Assembly: GCA_910579955.1 (NCBI GenBank)
Contig: CAJTWE010000024.1
Location: forward strand, 1 to 39,466
DNA: 39,466 nucleotides
Reading direction: 5' to 3'
Source of the DNA: an uncultured Ruminococcus sp.
Lineage (GTDB): Bacteria; Bacillota; Clostridia; Oscillospirales; Ruminococcaceae
The notes under the pieces were generated by a model. That model made no database searches. It worked only from the letters and a program-made list of their open reading frames with translations, and had not been told where the DNA came from. Position numbers and translations under genes: made by a program. How positions within the stretch are numbered: position 1 is the first letter of the stretch; each line of letters starts with the position of its first letter. Of this stretch, positions 31,049-39,217 are shown in pieces.

Positions 31049-31828
31049 ATGAAAAAAGCTATTTTTATTGGACTTTTTTTAAGCATTGCAGCAAGCTGTG
31101 TGCTGACAGGTTGCGGTAACAAGGAAGCTGGCGGAAGCGGTCGTGGAGATTCTGAGACATCAGCAGCAACAGAGGCTGAGACAACAGAAGAGGCAACAAC
31201 TGAGGAAGCAACCGAAGAGACAACAGAAGCCGAAACTGAGGCAGCTACAGAAGCTGAAACAGAAGAAGCTACTGAAAAGGCTGAACCAATCACCAGCGAT
31301 ACTAAGTGGGTTGATTTCGACAATATGACATTTACCGTAAACGGTAAAACCTACAAGCTCGGTGAAACTACCTTACAGGACATGATAGATGACGGTGTAC
31401 CTTTTGATGAGAATGATATCGCAAATGCAGGCAACAACGTTAATCCTAATTATGAAACTCCTTCATTTGACATTGTGTTAGGTGAGTATAAGTTCGCACA
31501 GGTAAGTGGACTGAATGATACATCAGAAAATAAGCCTGCAAGTGAATGCTATATATCAGAAGTTTATATGCCGGTTGATTTGGAAGAACCACAGGATATT
31601 CTTGAGTTTAATTTCCCACTCAACATAACAATAGATGATCTTATTACAAATTCAGGTAAGCCGGAAGATCCTGATGATATTTACATTTATGACAGTGATG
31701 ATGGTAAATATCATAGAGAGACTTATACATATAGAAAGGCTTCTGAGAAGTACTATGGCAGCAGCTACTATAAGTTTGAGTTCTCAGATGACGGACTTGA
31801 ATACATTACTATCAACTACATGCCGTAA
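31049..31828 (+). CDS. Lipoprotein of unknown function
   Basis: 259 residues: lipoprotein signal with lipobox LTGC (Cys22), a low-complexity Thr/Glu/Ala linker (about 35-78), then a domain of about 180 residues with WVDFDNMTFTVNGKTYKLGE at its start, the FPLNITIDDLITNSGKPEDP motif and YYKFEFSDDGLEYITI at its end. I recognise no family. AAAGGAGAAAGAGG precedes the ATG. It has its own terminator. Confidence 0.78.
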   Translation: MKKAIFIGLFLSIAASCVLTGCGNKEAGGSGRGDSETSAATEAETTEEATTEEATEETTEAETEAATEAETEEATEKAEPITSDTKWVDFDNMTFTVNGKTYKLGETTLQDMIDDGVPFDENDIANAGNNVNPNYETPSFDIVLGEYKFAQVSGLNDTSENKPASECYISEVYMPVDLEEPQDILEFNFPLNITIDDLITNSGKPEDPDDIYIYDSDDGKYHRETYTYRKASEKYYGSSYYKFEFSDDGLEYITINYMP

Positions 31829-31852
31829 TCATATAATTACATATTACAAGTT

Positions 31853-31887
31853 ACAGGGACAGTGCAATTGCATTGTCCTTGTTTTTT
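31853..31887 (+). terminator. Terminator of the lipoprotein gene
   Basis: ACAGGGACAGTGCA (31853-31866) pairs with TGCATTGTCCTTGT (31869-31882), with one G-T and one mismatched position, followed by T. Confidence 0.85.
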
Positions 31888-31922
31888 GGGAAAAGATGCA
31901 TTAAACTTGATAGAAAAAGCCA

Positions 31923-31951
31923 TTGTAAATAAGCTGAATTTTTGTTAAAAT
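31923..31951 (+). promoter_or_regulatory. Promoter of the GH43 gene
   Basis: TTGTAA (31923-31928), 17 bases, TAAAAT (31946-31951). Confidence 0.65.
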
Positions 31952-31988
31952 ATACTCAGTAATTAATATATTTTGGGGAGGTCCTTTT

Positions 31989-34709
31989 ATGAATATGAAA
32001 AAGATGCTGGCTTTATGCTTGTCCGGCAGTATACTGCTGGGAAGCAGTTTAAATTCTTTTTCTGCTTCAGCGGCAAATCATTTACGTGTAGGTGTACACG
32101 ATCCATCAATAGTAAAGCTTGATGACGGAAGCTATTATATTATGGGCTCACATCTGGCGGCAGCAAGATCTAATGACCTTGGCAGCTGGACTTTTACAGC
32201 GAATTCAGCAGCAGGAACTAAAAACACAACGTTTTTCAAGGATATTTATACAGACCTTGCAGTACCTGCGTCATGGTCGTCTCCGTCTAATGCGAATTAT
32301 GATTTGTCCGGTAATCTCTGGGCACCAGATATCGTTTATAATGAAGTGCTGGGGAAATACTGCATGTATCTTAGCGTAAACGGTGATAATTATAAATCCT
32401 CAATAGTTATGTGTACAGCAGATAATATTGATGGGCCGTATACTTATGTTGATACTATTGTGTATTCCGGATTTGATAACAGCAGTACATTTAATTATTC
32501 CAAAACAGATGTGCCGAAGGTTTTGGGAAATAATCCGGATCTTTCAAGATATCTTGATAATAAAGGCTCGTGGAATCCGAATTATGGAACAAATGCAATA
32601 GATCCGGCGGTGTTCTACGATGAAAACGGTAATCTCTGGATGATATATGGTTCATGGTTCGGTGGACTTTATATGCTGGAACTTGATGAGAATACCGGTC
32701 TGCGTGATTATAATGTCAAGTATAATACGGTAAATGATGTTTCTGATGCATACATGGGAATCAAGGCAGCCGGCGGCCATTGGGTATCCGGTGAAGGCCC
32801 GTACATTGAGTATATGGAAGATCCTGAAACAGGCAAGGGTTACTATTATCTGTTTGTATCTTACGGCTGTTTTAATAATGACGGTGGATACAATATGCGT
32901 ATTTTCAGAAGCGATAACCCATCAGGCCCATATGTGGATCAGAATGGAAACTCTGCTATTTATAAAACCAGCGGAGATAATATCGGCGGTAATATCGGTA
33001 TGCGTCTTATGAGCAACTACAAATGGAACTGCAATGACCGTCCGAATAAGGCTCAGGGTCATAACTCTGTTCTTATGGATGATGACGGCAGATTATTTGT
33101 TATTTATCATAATAAGTTTGATGATGCGTATGGATTCCATGAAGTGCGTGTACATCAGCTTATAATGAATGAGGACGGCTGGCCTGTAGCAACTCCGTAT
33201 GAATATGTTCCGGGTGAAAATGTTTCAGACGTGGGTCATACTATGGCAGCTGTTACCGGTGAATATGAATTTATATTTCACAAGCTTAATCAAAAGATAG
33301 TTCCAGATCAGATGACAAGCGGCAATAATGCTGAGGTTCAGTATTCTCAGAATATTACTTTAAATGCAGACGGTACTGTAACAGGTGACGTTACAGGAAA
33401 ATGGACTATATCAGAGGATTCCGCTGATATGACATTTACTTATAACGGCGTGACTTATAAGGGCAGCTTTATCGTGCAGTCAGACGAATCAGCTGATATG
33501 GTAAAGAAAATGACATTTACAGCTACTGGAAATAATACCTGTATATGGGGCAGCAAGAAAACTGCTTATAATTTCTCCGAGGACATGGTCAATGCTGTAA
33601 ACAATGGCGGTAAGCTGGTTTATAATGCAGATTCAGTTCAGGGAATAGGTGCAGCTGTTAAACTTAGCGGTACAGATTTTCTGAGCAGCGTACCATATTA
33701 TATTACTAATAAATTTAATGGCAAGTCACTTGACCTTACAGGGGGAGTAACTGAGGACGGCACGCCAATCCAGCAGTGGGGACTTAGCGGTGGAAGTCAT
33801 CAGGAATGGAGAATCGTTGCAGTTGATGATACATATTGCAAGATACTTTCCATGAAAGACGAATCAAAATGTATTGCTGTTGCTGGCAATGATAAGACAG
33901 ACGGTCTTAATGTAGAGCTTCAAACTTATACAGGGGCAGATAATCAATTGTTCAAAATCGTTCAGGATGGAGCGTTTTGCGGAATTATATCTAAATGTTC
34001 AGGCGGCTTGTCCGGACTGGATGTATTTGAGTGGTCGGAAGAAAATGGCGGCGCTATAAAACAATGGAATTACTGGGGCGGAGCTTGTCAGATGTGGAAG
34101 CTTACACCTGTATGTCCTGCGGTAACTGACGGTACATATGCAATAAAGAATCTCAACAGCGGACGTTTTATTTCTGAAAGTAATGGAAATGTGATTCAGG
34201 GCGCTGAAGAAGCTTGGACATTTACAAAACAGAGCGATGGTATGTATACAGTACAATCAGCTGATGGAAGAGCTTTGACAGTAGAAAAGGGTTCTGCCGA
34301 TGATGGCGCTAATATTTCTCTTGAAAAGTTTATAGGAGATGAATCGCAGAAATTCACACTTTACTGTAATAGTGACGGTTCGTATGCTATTCTCAGTGCG
34401 GCTTCCGGCGGCAAGTCATGCGTTGATGTTTACGGCATAAGTCTTGATGATGGTGCTAATATCTGCCAGTGGAATTATTGGGGCGGTAATGGTCAGAAGT
34501 TTATCTTAGAACCTGTAGCTGTTCCAAGCAAAAACGTTATAGGAGATGTTAATGCAGACGGGCAGTTTACAATTGCAGATATTATAATGATGCAGAAATA
34601 TCTTCTCGGAGCAGGCACACTTATAGACCCGAATGCCGGAGATCTCTGTGAAGATGGCAGGCTCAATATATTTGATCTCTCTGCTATGAAAAATCTTATT
34701 ATGGAATAA
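31989..34709 (+). CDS. GH43 endo-arabinanase-like enzyme with ricin-type modules and dockerin
   Basis: 906 residues. The signal peptide ends near SAA-N (residue 30). The five-bladed GH43 domain shows the expected acids: Asp38 in VHDPSIV, Asp205 in AIDPAVFY and Glu269 in SGEGPYIEY. GSWFGGLYMLELD fits arabinan endo-1,5-alpha-L-arabinosidases. A C-terminal beta domain follows the catalytic part, then two ricin/CBM13-like trefoils (about 565-700 and 710-840) with QQWG/QW repeats, and a type I dockerin (about 848-906; GDVNADGQFTIADIIMMQKY). The enzyme would cut pectic arabinan while docked on a cellulosome. GGGGAGG precedes the ATG. Confidence 0.93.
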   Translation: MNMKKMLALCLSGSILLGSSLNSFSASAANHLRVGVHDPSIVKLDDGSYYIMGSHLAAARSNDLGSWTFTANSAAGTKNTTFFKDIYTDLAVPASWSSPSNANYDLSGNLWAPDIVYNEVLGKYCMYLSVNGDNYKSSIVMCTADNIDGPYTYVDTIVYSGFDNSSTFNYSKTDVPKVLGNNPDLSRYLDNKGSWNPNYGTNAIDPAVFYDENGNLWMIYGSWFGGLYMLELDENTGLRDYNVKYNTVNDVSDAYMGIKAAGGHWVSGEGPYIEYMEDPETGKGYYYLFVSYGCFNNDGGYNMRIFRSDNPSGPYVDQNGNSAIYKTSGDNIGGNIGMRLMSNYKWNCNDRPNKAQGHNSVLMDDDGRLFVIYHNKFDDAYGFHEVRVHQLIMNEDGWPVATPYEYVPGENVSDVGHTMAAVTGEYEFIFHKLNQKIVPDQMTSGNNAEVQYSQNITLNADGTVTGDVTGKWTISEDSADMTFTYNGVTYKGSFIVQSDESADMVKKMTFTATGNNTCIWGSKKTAYNFSEDMVNAVNNGGKLVYNADSVQGIGAAVKLSGTDFLSSVPYYITNKFNGKSLDLTGGVTEDGTPIQQWGLSGGSHQEWRIVAVDDTYCKILSMKDESKCIAVAGNDKTDGLNVELQTYTGADNQLFKIVQDGAFCGIISKCSGGLSGLDVFEWSEENGGAIKQWNYWGGACQMWKLTPVCPAVTDGTYAIKNLNSGRFISESNGNVIQGAEEAWTFTKQSDGMYTVQSADGRALTVEKGSADDGANISLEKFIGDESQKFTLYCNSDGSYAILSAASGGKSCVDVYGISLDDGANICQWNYWGGNGQKFILEPVAVPSKNVIGDVNADGQFTIADIIMMQKYLLGAGTLIDPNAGDLCEDGRLNIFDLSAMKNLIME

Positions 34710-34716
34710 GCTCAAA

Positions 34717-34755
34717 AACAAGGATGATGTACTTACATTGTCCTTGTTTGTTTTT
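34717..34755 (+). terminator. Terminator of the GH43 gene
   Basis: AACAAGGATGATGT (34717-34730) pairs with ACATTGTCCTTGTT (34735-34748), with two G-T pairs, followed by T. Confidence 0.85.
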
Positions 34756-34809
34756 AGTCTCACTTTAAACAGTATCTGAATACATTAAAATATAGGTGGG
34801 GATCTAAGT

Positions 34810-34980
34810 ATGTCGCCATGTGAATTAACTGCATCAATTACAGCGTTTGCCAATATGTTGGCATCTAATTTAACCAGAGATGAATTGTCATTACTGGCAG
34901 ATGTCTGCACACAACTTGGATATACTCTTGAAACAATAAATGTGCAGCGTGAAATATGCTGTAGAAAAATGGAGTCGTGA
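34810..34980 (+). CDS. Small conserved protein, DUF6774-like
   Basis: 56 residues: MSPCELTASITAFANMLASN, then LTRDELSLLADVCTQLGYTL, then a Cys pair near the end (REICCRKMES). I recall proteins of this length and pattern (N-terminal Cys, ELxLLAxxxxQLGDTL, terminal CC) as a widespread small family in gut Firmicutes, of unknown function. GGTGGGG lies before the ATG. The gene has its own terminator hairpin. Confidence 0.72.
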   Translation: MSPCELTASITAFANMLASNLTRDELSLLADVCTQLGYTLETINVQREICCRKMES

Positions 34981-35028
34981 GACGGATAGTTTTTTGCGGA
35001 TATTCGTAATAATGCAGATAAAAGCTTT

Positions 35029-35069
35029 AAATCCCCGCTGCTGAATATATTTCAGTGCGGGGATTTTTT
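35029..35069. terminator. Terminator between the small protein and the histidine kinase
   Basis: AAATCCCCGC (35029-35038) pairs with GCGGGGATTT (35057-35066), and an inner CTGAA/TTCAG extends the stem. A T-run follows on plus. It can end both converging transcripts. Confidence 0.88.
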
Positions 35070-35095
35070 AGACCCAAAAATTAATATATATATAA

Positions 35096-36307
35096 TTAAA
35101 AGATGACCGTAAACTCTGCATATTTACCGAACTCGCTTGCTGCACTTATGTCACCGCTGTGGGCATTTATAATTGCTTTTGCAATGGAAAGTCCGAGACC
35201 GAAGCTGCCTTGATGTGTACTTCTGGATTTCTCGTAGCAGTAGAATCTATCGAAAATATACGGCAGTGCTTCCGGAGAAATGCCATCTCCTTCATTGTAA
35301 ACTGTAAGAATGGGACGATGGTTTTTTCTGTGAAGATTTACTTTTATTTTTCCGCCGTTTGGGGTATATTTAAAGGCGTTGTCGAGAAGAATTGATATAA
35401 GCTGTTTTATATCATCGCATACTCCGCTGTAATATATCTCTTCTGTAATATCGTAGCTGAAATCTATATTGTTTTCAAAAGCCATACTTTCAAAGGGCAG
35501 AACTATTTCTTCACAGCTTTCAGAGAGTGAAAATTTCTTTTTTTCCAGACAGCCGTTTGATTCATCTATACAGGCGAGCGTCAGCAGTTTTCGTATAAGC
35601 TTGTTCATGCGTTCGGCTTCTGATAAGATGTTTTTTAAATGTTTGTTTGTGTCGCCGTTTTCGGACAGTGCCTGAGCGTTTAATATAATTGCGGCTATAG
35701 GAGTTTTTAGCTCATGGCTGGCGTCTGAAATAAACTGTTTTTCTCGCTCCAGAGATTTTGTCGCAGGATCGGTAACGAATTTTGAAAGAAAAAAGCTGAC
35801 CCACAAAAGCAATATCAATATTGATACTGTAAATGCTATAGTTCCCATTATCTCGACATTTCTGTGCTTACCGGGGCGTATATTTGCAAAAATGATATGC
35901 TTTTCGCCTTCTACCACTTTTGATATAAAAATATAAGATTTTATTCTGCCGGATGATTTACTGCTATTGTACATGCTTTTTGCAGCTTTCATAGTGGCGT
36001 TGTCTATCATATTATTCTCGTCGTTACCGCTGCCTGATTCATCATTTCCCAATGAATGCAGGCTGAGAATATTTCCGCTTGCATCAAATGCGGCTATATA
36101 TATGTCTGTATAATGCTCATCTTCTATTTGCTCATCTGCATCATCAATAGGATATTCATCTCCAGATAATAATTCAAGATACTGCATGGCGTTTTGACGG
36201 TACAGATGATTTCTGTATACTGTATTCATATACAGTACGGCAATAACGGAGATTATAAGCAGCGTCATTGTCACTATTATAAATTTAATACGTATTTTTT
36301 TAACCAT
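35096..36307 (-). CDS. Sensor histidine kinase
   Basis: 403 residues: TM1 (about 9-30), an acidic extracytoplasmic loop of about 120 residues, TM2 (about 155-177), HisKA with the phospho-acceptor His in SDASHELKTPIAA (about residue 200), and HATPase_c with N-box LLDNAFKYTPNGGK, G1 NEGDGISPEALPYIFDRFY and G2 GSFGLGLSIAKAI. The signal is unknown. The loop is rich in Asp/Glu, which could suit cation or peptide sensing, but this is a guess. The ATG at 36307 overlaps the end of the response regulator gene by 8 bases. Confidence 0.92.
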   Translation of the reverse strand: MVKKIRIKFIIVTMTLLIISVIAVLYMNTVYRNHLYRQNAMQYLELLSGDEYPIDDADEQIEDEHYTDIYIAAFDASGNILSLHSLGNDESGSGNDENNMIDNATMKAAKSMYNSSKSSGRIKSYIFISKVVEGEKHIIFANIRPGKHRNVEIMGTIAFTVSILILLLWVSFFLSKFVTDPATKSLEREKQFISDASHELKTPIAAIILNAQALSENGDTNKHLKNILSEAERMNKLIRKLLTLACIDESNGCLEKKKFSLSESCEEIVLPFESMAFENNIDFSYDITEEIYYSGVCDDIKQLISILLDNAFKYTPNGGKIKVNLHRKNHRPILTVYNEGDGISPEALPYIFDRFYCYEKSRSTHQGSFGLGLSIAKAIINAHSGDISAASEFGKYAEFTVIF

Positions 36308-36980
36308 TTTCGCATACCTCAAGGGAATATCCTACGTTTTTTGTAGTTACTATCTGTACGGAAGCTTTTACAAATCTGAGCTTTTTTCGTAGGAATGAAA
36401 CATATACTTCAAGGTTATTATATTCTGTATCATCAAGAGGCCCCCATACCTTTGTAATAAGTGTGTCCTTGGGCATTATTCTTGAACTGTTTATTATAAG
36501 ACATTCCATAAGCTGGAATTCCTTATGACCGAGCTTTACTGATCGTGTACCACATTTAAGCTCCTGACGGTGTTTTGAAAGCGTAACGTCACCGAAAGAA
36601 AGCTCATCGGACGAGCTGCTGCCGGAAGTACGTGTTCTGGCTCTTATACGTGCGAGAAGTTCCTCTGAATCAAAGGGCTTTGTGATATAATCGTCCGCAC
36701 CGCTATCAAGACCCTCGATTTTATCTCTGAGCTGAGAACGTGCAGTAAGCAGAATTATTGGCGTGTCTATGCCTTCTTTTCTGGCAGCTTGAAGAACTTC
36801 GATGCCATTCATTTCAGGAAGCATAATATCAAGTACGACGAGATCGTACATTTTGCTTAAAATATAATCAAGACCGCTTACGCCGTCACCGACTACGTCA
36901 ACAGAATAATTTTCACGAGATAGAATCGCTTCAAGACCGTCGGCAAGTTCCTTTTCATCTTCTATTATAAGTATACGCAT
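36300..36980 (-). CDS. OmpR-family response regulator
   Basis: 226 residues: a receiver with IIEDE, phospho-acceptor Asp51 in LVVLDIMLPEMNG, TARSQ and KPFDSEELLARIRAR, then a winged-helix DNA-binding domain (KLGHKEFQLMECLI, WGPLDDTEYNNLEVYVSFLRKKL). The start at 36980 is chosen because GGAG at 36990-36987 is properly spaced. Overlaps the kinase gene, giving a classic two-component operon. Confidence 0.94.
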   Translation of the reverse strand: MRILIIEDEKELADGLEAILSRENYSVDVVGDGVSGLDYILSKMYDLVVLDIMLPEMNGIEVLQAARKEGIDTPIILLTARSQLRDKIEGLDSGADDYITKPFDSEELLARIRARTRTSGSSSSDELSFGDVTLSKHRQELKCGTRSVKLGHKEFQLMECLIINSSRIMPKDTLITKVWGPLDDTEYNNLEVYVSFLRKKLRFVKASVQIVTTKNVGYSLEVCENG

Positions 36981-37016
36981 AATTTGATTCTCCATTTTAT
37001 TTTGTTTTTTTATTTT

Positions 37017-37045
37017 ATTATAGCTTTTTTGACGTTTGAATTCAA
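37017..37045 (-). promoter_or_regulatory. Promoter of the two-component operon, inside an inverted repeat
   Basis: On the minus strand TTGAAT (37045-37040), 17 bases, TATAAT (37022-37017). The arms TATTATAGCTT and AAGCTATAATA (about 37016-37026 and 37044-37054) form a perfect 11-bp inverted repeat flanking this promoter, a possible regulator site. Confidence 0.7.
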
Positions 37046-37191
37046 GCTATAATAGATAAAAAGTTTTTTTGAATCGGATTTTTTTAAATAATTACTGATA
37101 AAAAGTTTTATTTCTGAAAGAATATTCAATCTTTATTTAAGCTAACGATAATACAATTATAATAAAGATAAAATATACTGGAGGAGATACA

Positions 37192-37764
37192 TTGAAACAT
37201 AAAAAATTATGGATGGCACTGATAATTGTTTTTTGTTTGGTAATAGTTGCGTTTATGGTAAAGGCGTATTTTGACGGAAAGTTTGATTCTGTAGAAAGCT
37301 TGCAAGCGTATATTCAGGGATTTGGAGTGTTCGGGCCTCTTGTTCTTACCGTTATACAAGCGCTTCAAGTGGTTATTCCCGTACTTCCCGGATTTTTAGG
37401 CTGTGCGGTAGGATCGGTGCTTTTTGGTACAATAGGAGGATTCTTGTGTAATTATATAGGAATATCCGCAGGTTCTATAGCTGCATTTGTTATAGCTAAA
37501 AAATGCGGAGCGGGTTTTGTGGAAGGTCTTATTTCCAAGGAAAAGTATGATAAGTATGCAGGCTGGGCTGCTAAAAGCAAATCATATACAGCGCTTTTGT
37601 TTTGGGGAATGGTTCTTCCGCTGTTTCCGGATGATTTCTTTTGTTATTTTTCCGGACTTACTAAAATGACTATTAGAAAATTCACATGGATAATAATAAT
37701 CGGTAAGCCGTGGTGCATTTTGGCTTACAGCATATTTTTTGACAAGCTAGGAGGGTTATTATGA
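37192..37764 (+). CDS. VTT-domain (TVP38/DedA-like) membrane protein
   Basis: 190 residues: an N-terminal helix (KLWMALIIVFCLVIVAFMV), then the VTT/SNARE-associated core with GVFGPLVLTVIQALQVVIPVLPG, AVGSVLFGTIGGFLCNYIG and GMVLPLFPDDFFCYFSGLTKM. Family members affect membrane lipid translocation. Its place before pssA-psd fits a lipid role. The start is TTG at 37192, with GGAGGAG at 37181-37186. The stop overlaps the pssA start (ATGA). Confidence 0.85.
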   Translation: MKHKKLWMALIIVFCLVIVAFMVKAYFDGKFDSVESLQAYIQGFGVFGPLVLTVIQALQVVIPVLPGFLGCAVGSVLFGTIGGFLCNYIGISAGSIAAFVIAKKCGAGFVEGLISKEKYDKYAGWAAKSKSYTALLFWGMVLPLFPDDFFCYFSGLTKMTIRKFTWIIIIGKPWCILAYSIFFDKLGGLL

Positions 37765-38390
37765 ACGAAGAGAAGAAGATACTGGGATATTATGATTATA
37801 CAGTTATACTTACATATATCGGCATGATTTGCGGTGTCATTGGTATTTCCAATATAATGTGCGGAAAGTTCAGCGTTGCGATATTCTGCCTTATGATAGC
37901 AGGTGTTTGCGATATGTTTGACGGCATGGTTGCATCTACAAAGGAACGTACTGATAGTGAGAAAAAGTTTGGTATACAGATAGATTCTCTTAGCGATTTG
38001 ATATGTTTCGGAGTTCTGCCGGGATTATTTGTATACGAATTCAGCGGCGGCAGCTATCTGGGAATGGGTGTTGCAGCTTTTTACGTACTCTGTGCTTTGA
38101 TCCGTCTTGCATATTTTAATGTAAGCGAAGAGGAAAGGCAAAAAACTGAGGGAGGTACACGTAAGTATTATCAAGGACTTCCGGTAACGAGTGTGGCATT
38201 GCTGCTTCCTGCTGCGTATATTTTCACCCATAATATTTACATATATATTTCCCTTATTCCCCTGATGGGAATTCTGTTCCTTATACCATTCAAGCTTCGT
38301 AAACCAAAAACCTTCGGCAAGGCGATTTTGGGAATATTAGGCATAGCGGAATTGTTTGTTTTGATTATTGGAGTAATAGGCGGAGTATGA
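37761..38390 (+). CDS. pssA: CDP-diacylglycerol-serine O-phosphatidyltransferase
   Basis: Makes phosphatidylserine from CDP-diacylglycerol and serine in the membrane. 209 residues with about six helices. The CDP-alcohol phosphotransferase motif is present as CDMFDGMVAS...FGIQIDSLSDL: the four Asp and two Gly are in place, but the Arg usual after the motif Ala is Ser here. Start overlaps the preceding stop by ATGA and the gene overlaps psd in the same way, so the three genes are translationally coupled. Confidence 0.92.
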   Translation: MNEEKKILGYYDYTVILTYIGMICGVIGISNIMCGKFSVAIFCLMIAGVCDMFDGMVASTKERTDSEKKFGIQIDSLSDLICFGVLPGLFVYEFSGGSYLGMGVAAFYVLCALIRLAYFNVSEEERQKTEGGTRKYYQGLPVTSVALLLPAAYIFTHNIYIYISLIPLMGILFLIPFKLRKPKTFGKAILGILGIAELFVLIIGVIGGV

Positions 38391-39217
38391 GTAATAACAT
38401 GAAAAAGGAAAGTGCGTCTATCAGATTTCTGTATAATACTGCTGCTGGAAGAATGGTTTTAAAGCTTCTTGTAAAGCCGGGTGCATCTAAGGCAGCGTAT
38501 TATTATATGGATTCTCCTTTGTCAAAGTGGATAATAGACCATTACATCAAAAAGTATAATATTGATATGAGTCTTTATAAAGAGACAGCGTTTAAATCAT
38601 TCAATGATTTCTTTATAAGGCAAAAAAAGGAAATTGCACGTATTGCGGATAAAAACGCTCTTATTTCACCATGTGACGGCTTTTTGTCGGCGTATAGAAT
38701 ATCTCCAGAGAAGAATTTTCATATAAAGCATGTGGATTATAATATGCAGGCGCTGCTTGAAAACAAGGTCATTGCGGACAAGTACAAGGATGGTATTTGC
38801 CTTATTTATCGACTTGCACCTCATAATTATCACCGATATATTTTTGTAGATGATGGTGAGATAAGGCATAAGAGACGTATTGATGGTGAGCTTCACTGTG
38901 TGCGTCCGATGGTTTGCGAGAAGCTTCCGGTTTATATACGCAACAGCCGTGAGTATACGGTAATAAAGAGTGACAGATTTGGTTGTGTGGTACAAATGGA
39001 AGTTGGAGCATTATTTGTAGGCAGGATATGCAACCATGATGTAACGGGAATAGTGAAGAGGTATCAGGAGAAGGGATATTTTGAGTTTGGCGGTTCTACT
39101 ATTATCATGCTGCTTGAAAAGGACAAGGCAATTCTTGATGATGCAGTTATGAGAAACATAAACACCGGAAAAGAGATCGTAGTTAATGTAGGCGATAAAG
39201 TAGGACGAGCGTTTTAA
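38387..39217 (+). CDS. psd: Phosphatidylserine decarboxylase
   Basis: Converts phosphatidylserine to phosphatidylethanolamine with a pyruvoyl cofactor made by self-cleavage. 276 residues. Seen: SFNDFFIRQKK, SPCDGFLSAYRI, LAPHNYHRYIFVDDG with the conserved His, and the cleavage region YFEFGGSTIIMLLEK, in which the Ser of GGST becomes the pyruvoyl group. GGST stands in place of the LGST of E. coli Psd, as in other Firmicute members. ATGA overlap with pssA. Confidence 0.94.
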   Translation: MSNNMKKESASIRFLYNTAAGRMVLKLLVKPGASKAAYYYMDSPLSKWIIDHYIKKYNIDMSLYKETAFKSFNDFFIRQKKEIARIADKNALISPCDGFLSAYRISPEKNFHIKHVDYNMQALLENKVIADKYKDGICLIYRLAPHNYHRYIFVDDGEIRHKRRIDGELHCVRPMVCEKLPVYIRNSREYTVIKSDRFGCVVQMEVGALFVGRICNHDVTGIVKRYQEKGYFEFGGSTIIMLLEKDKAILDDAVMRNINTGKEIVVNVGDKVGRAF

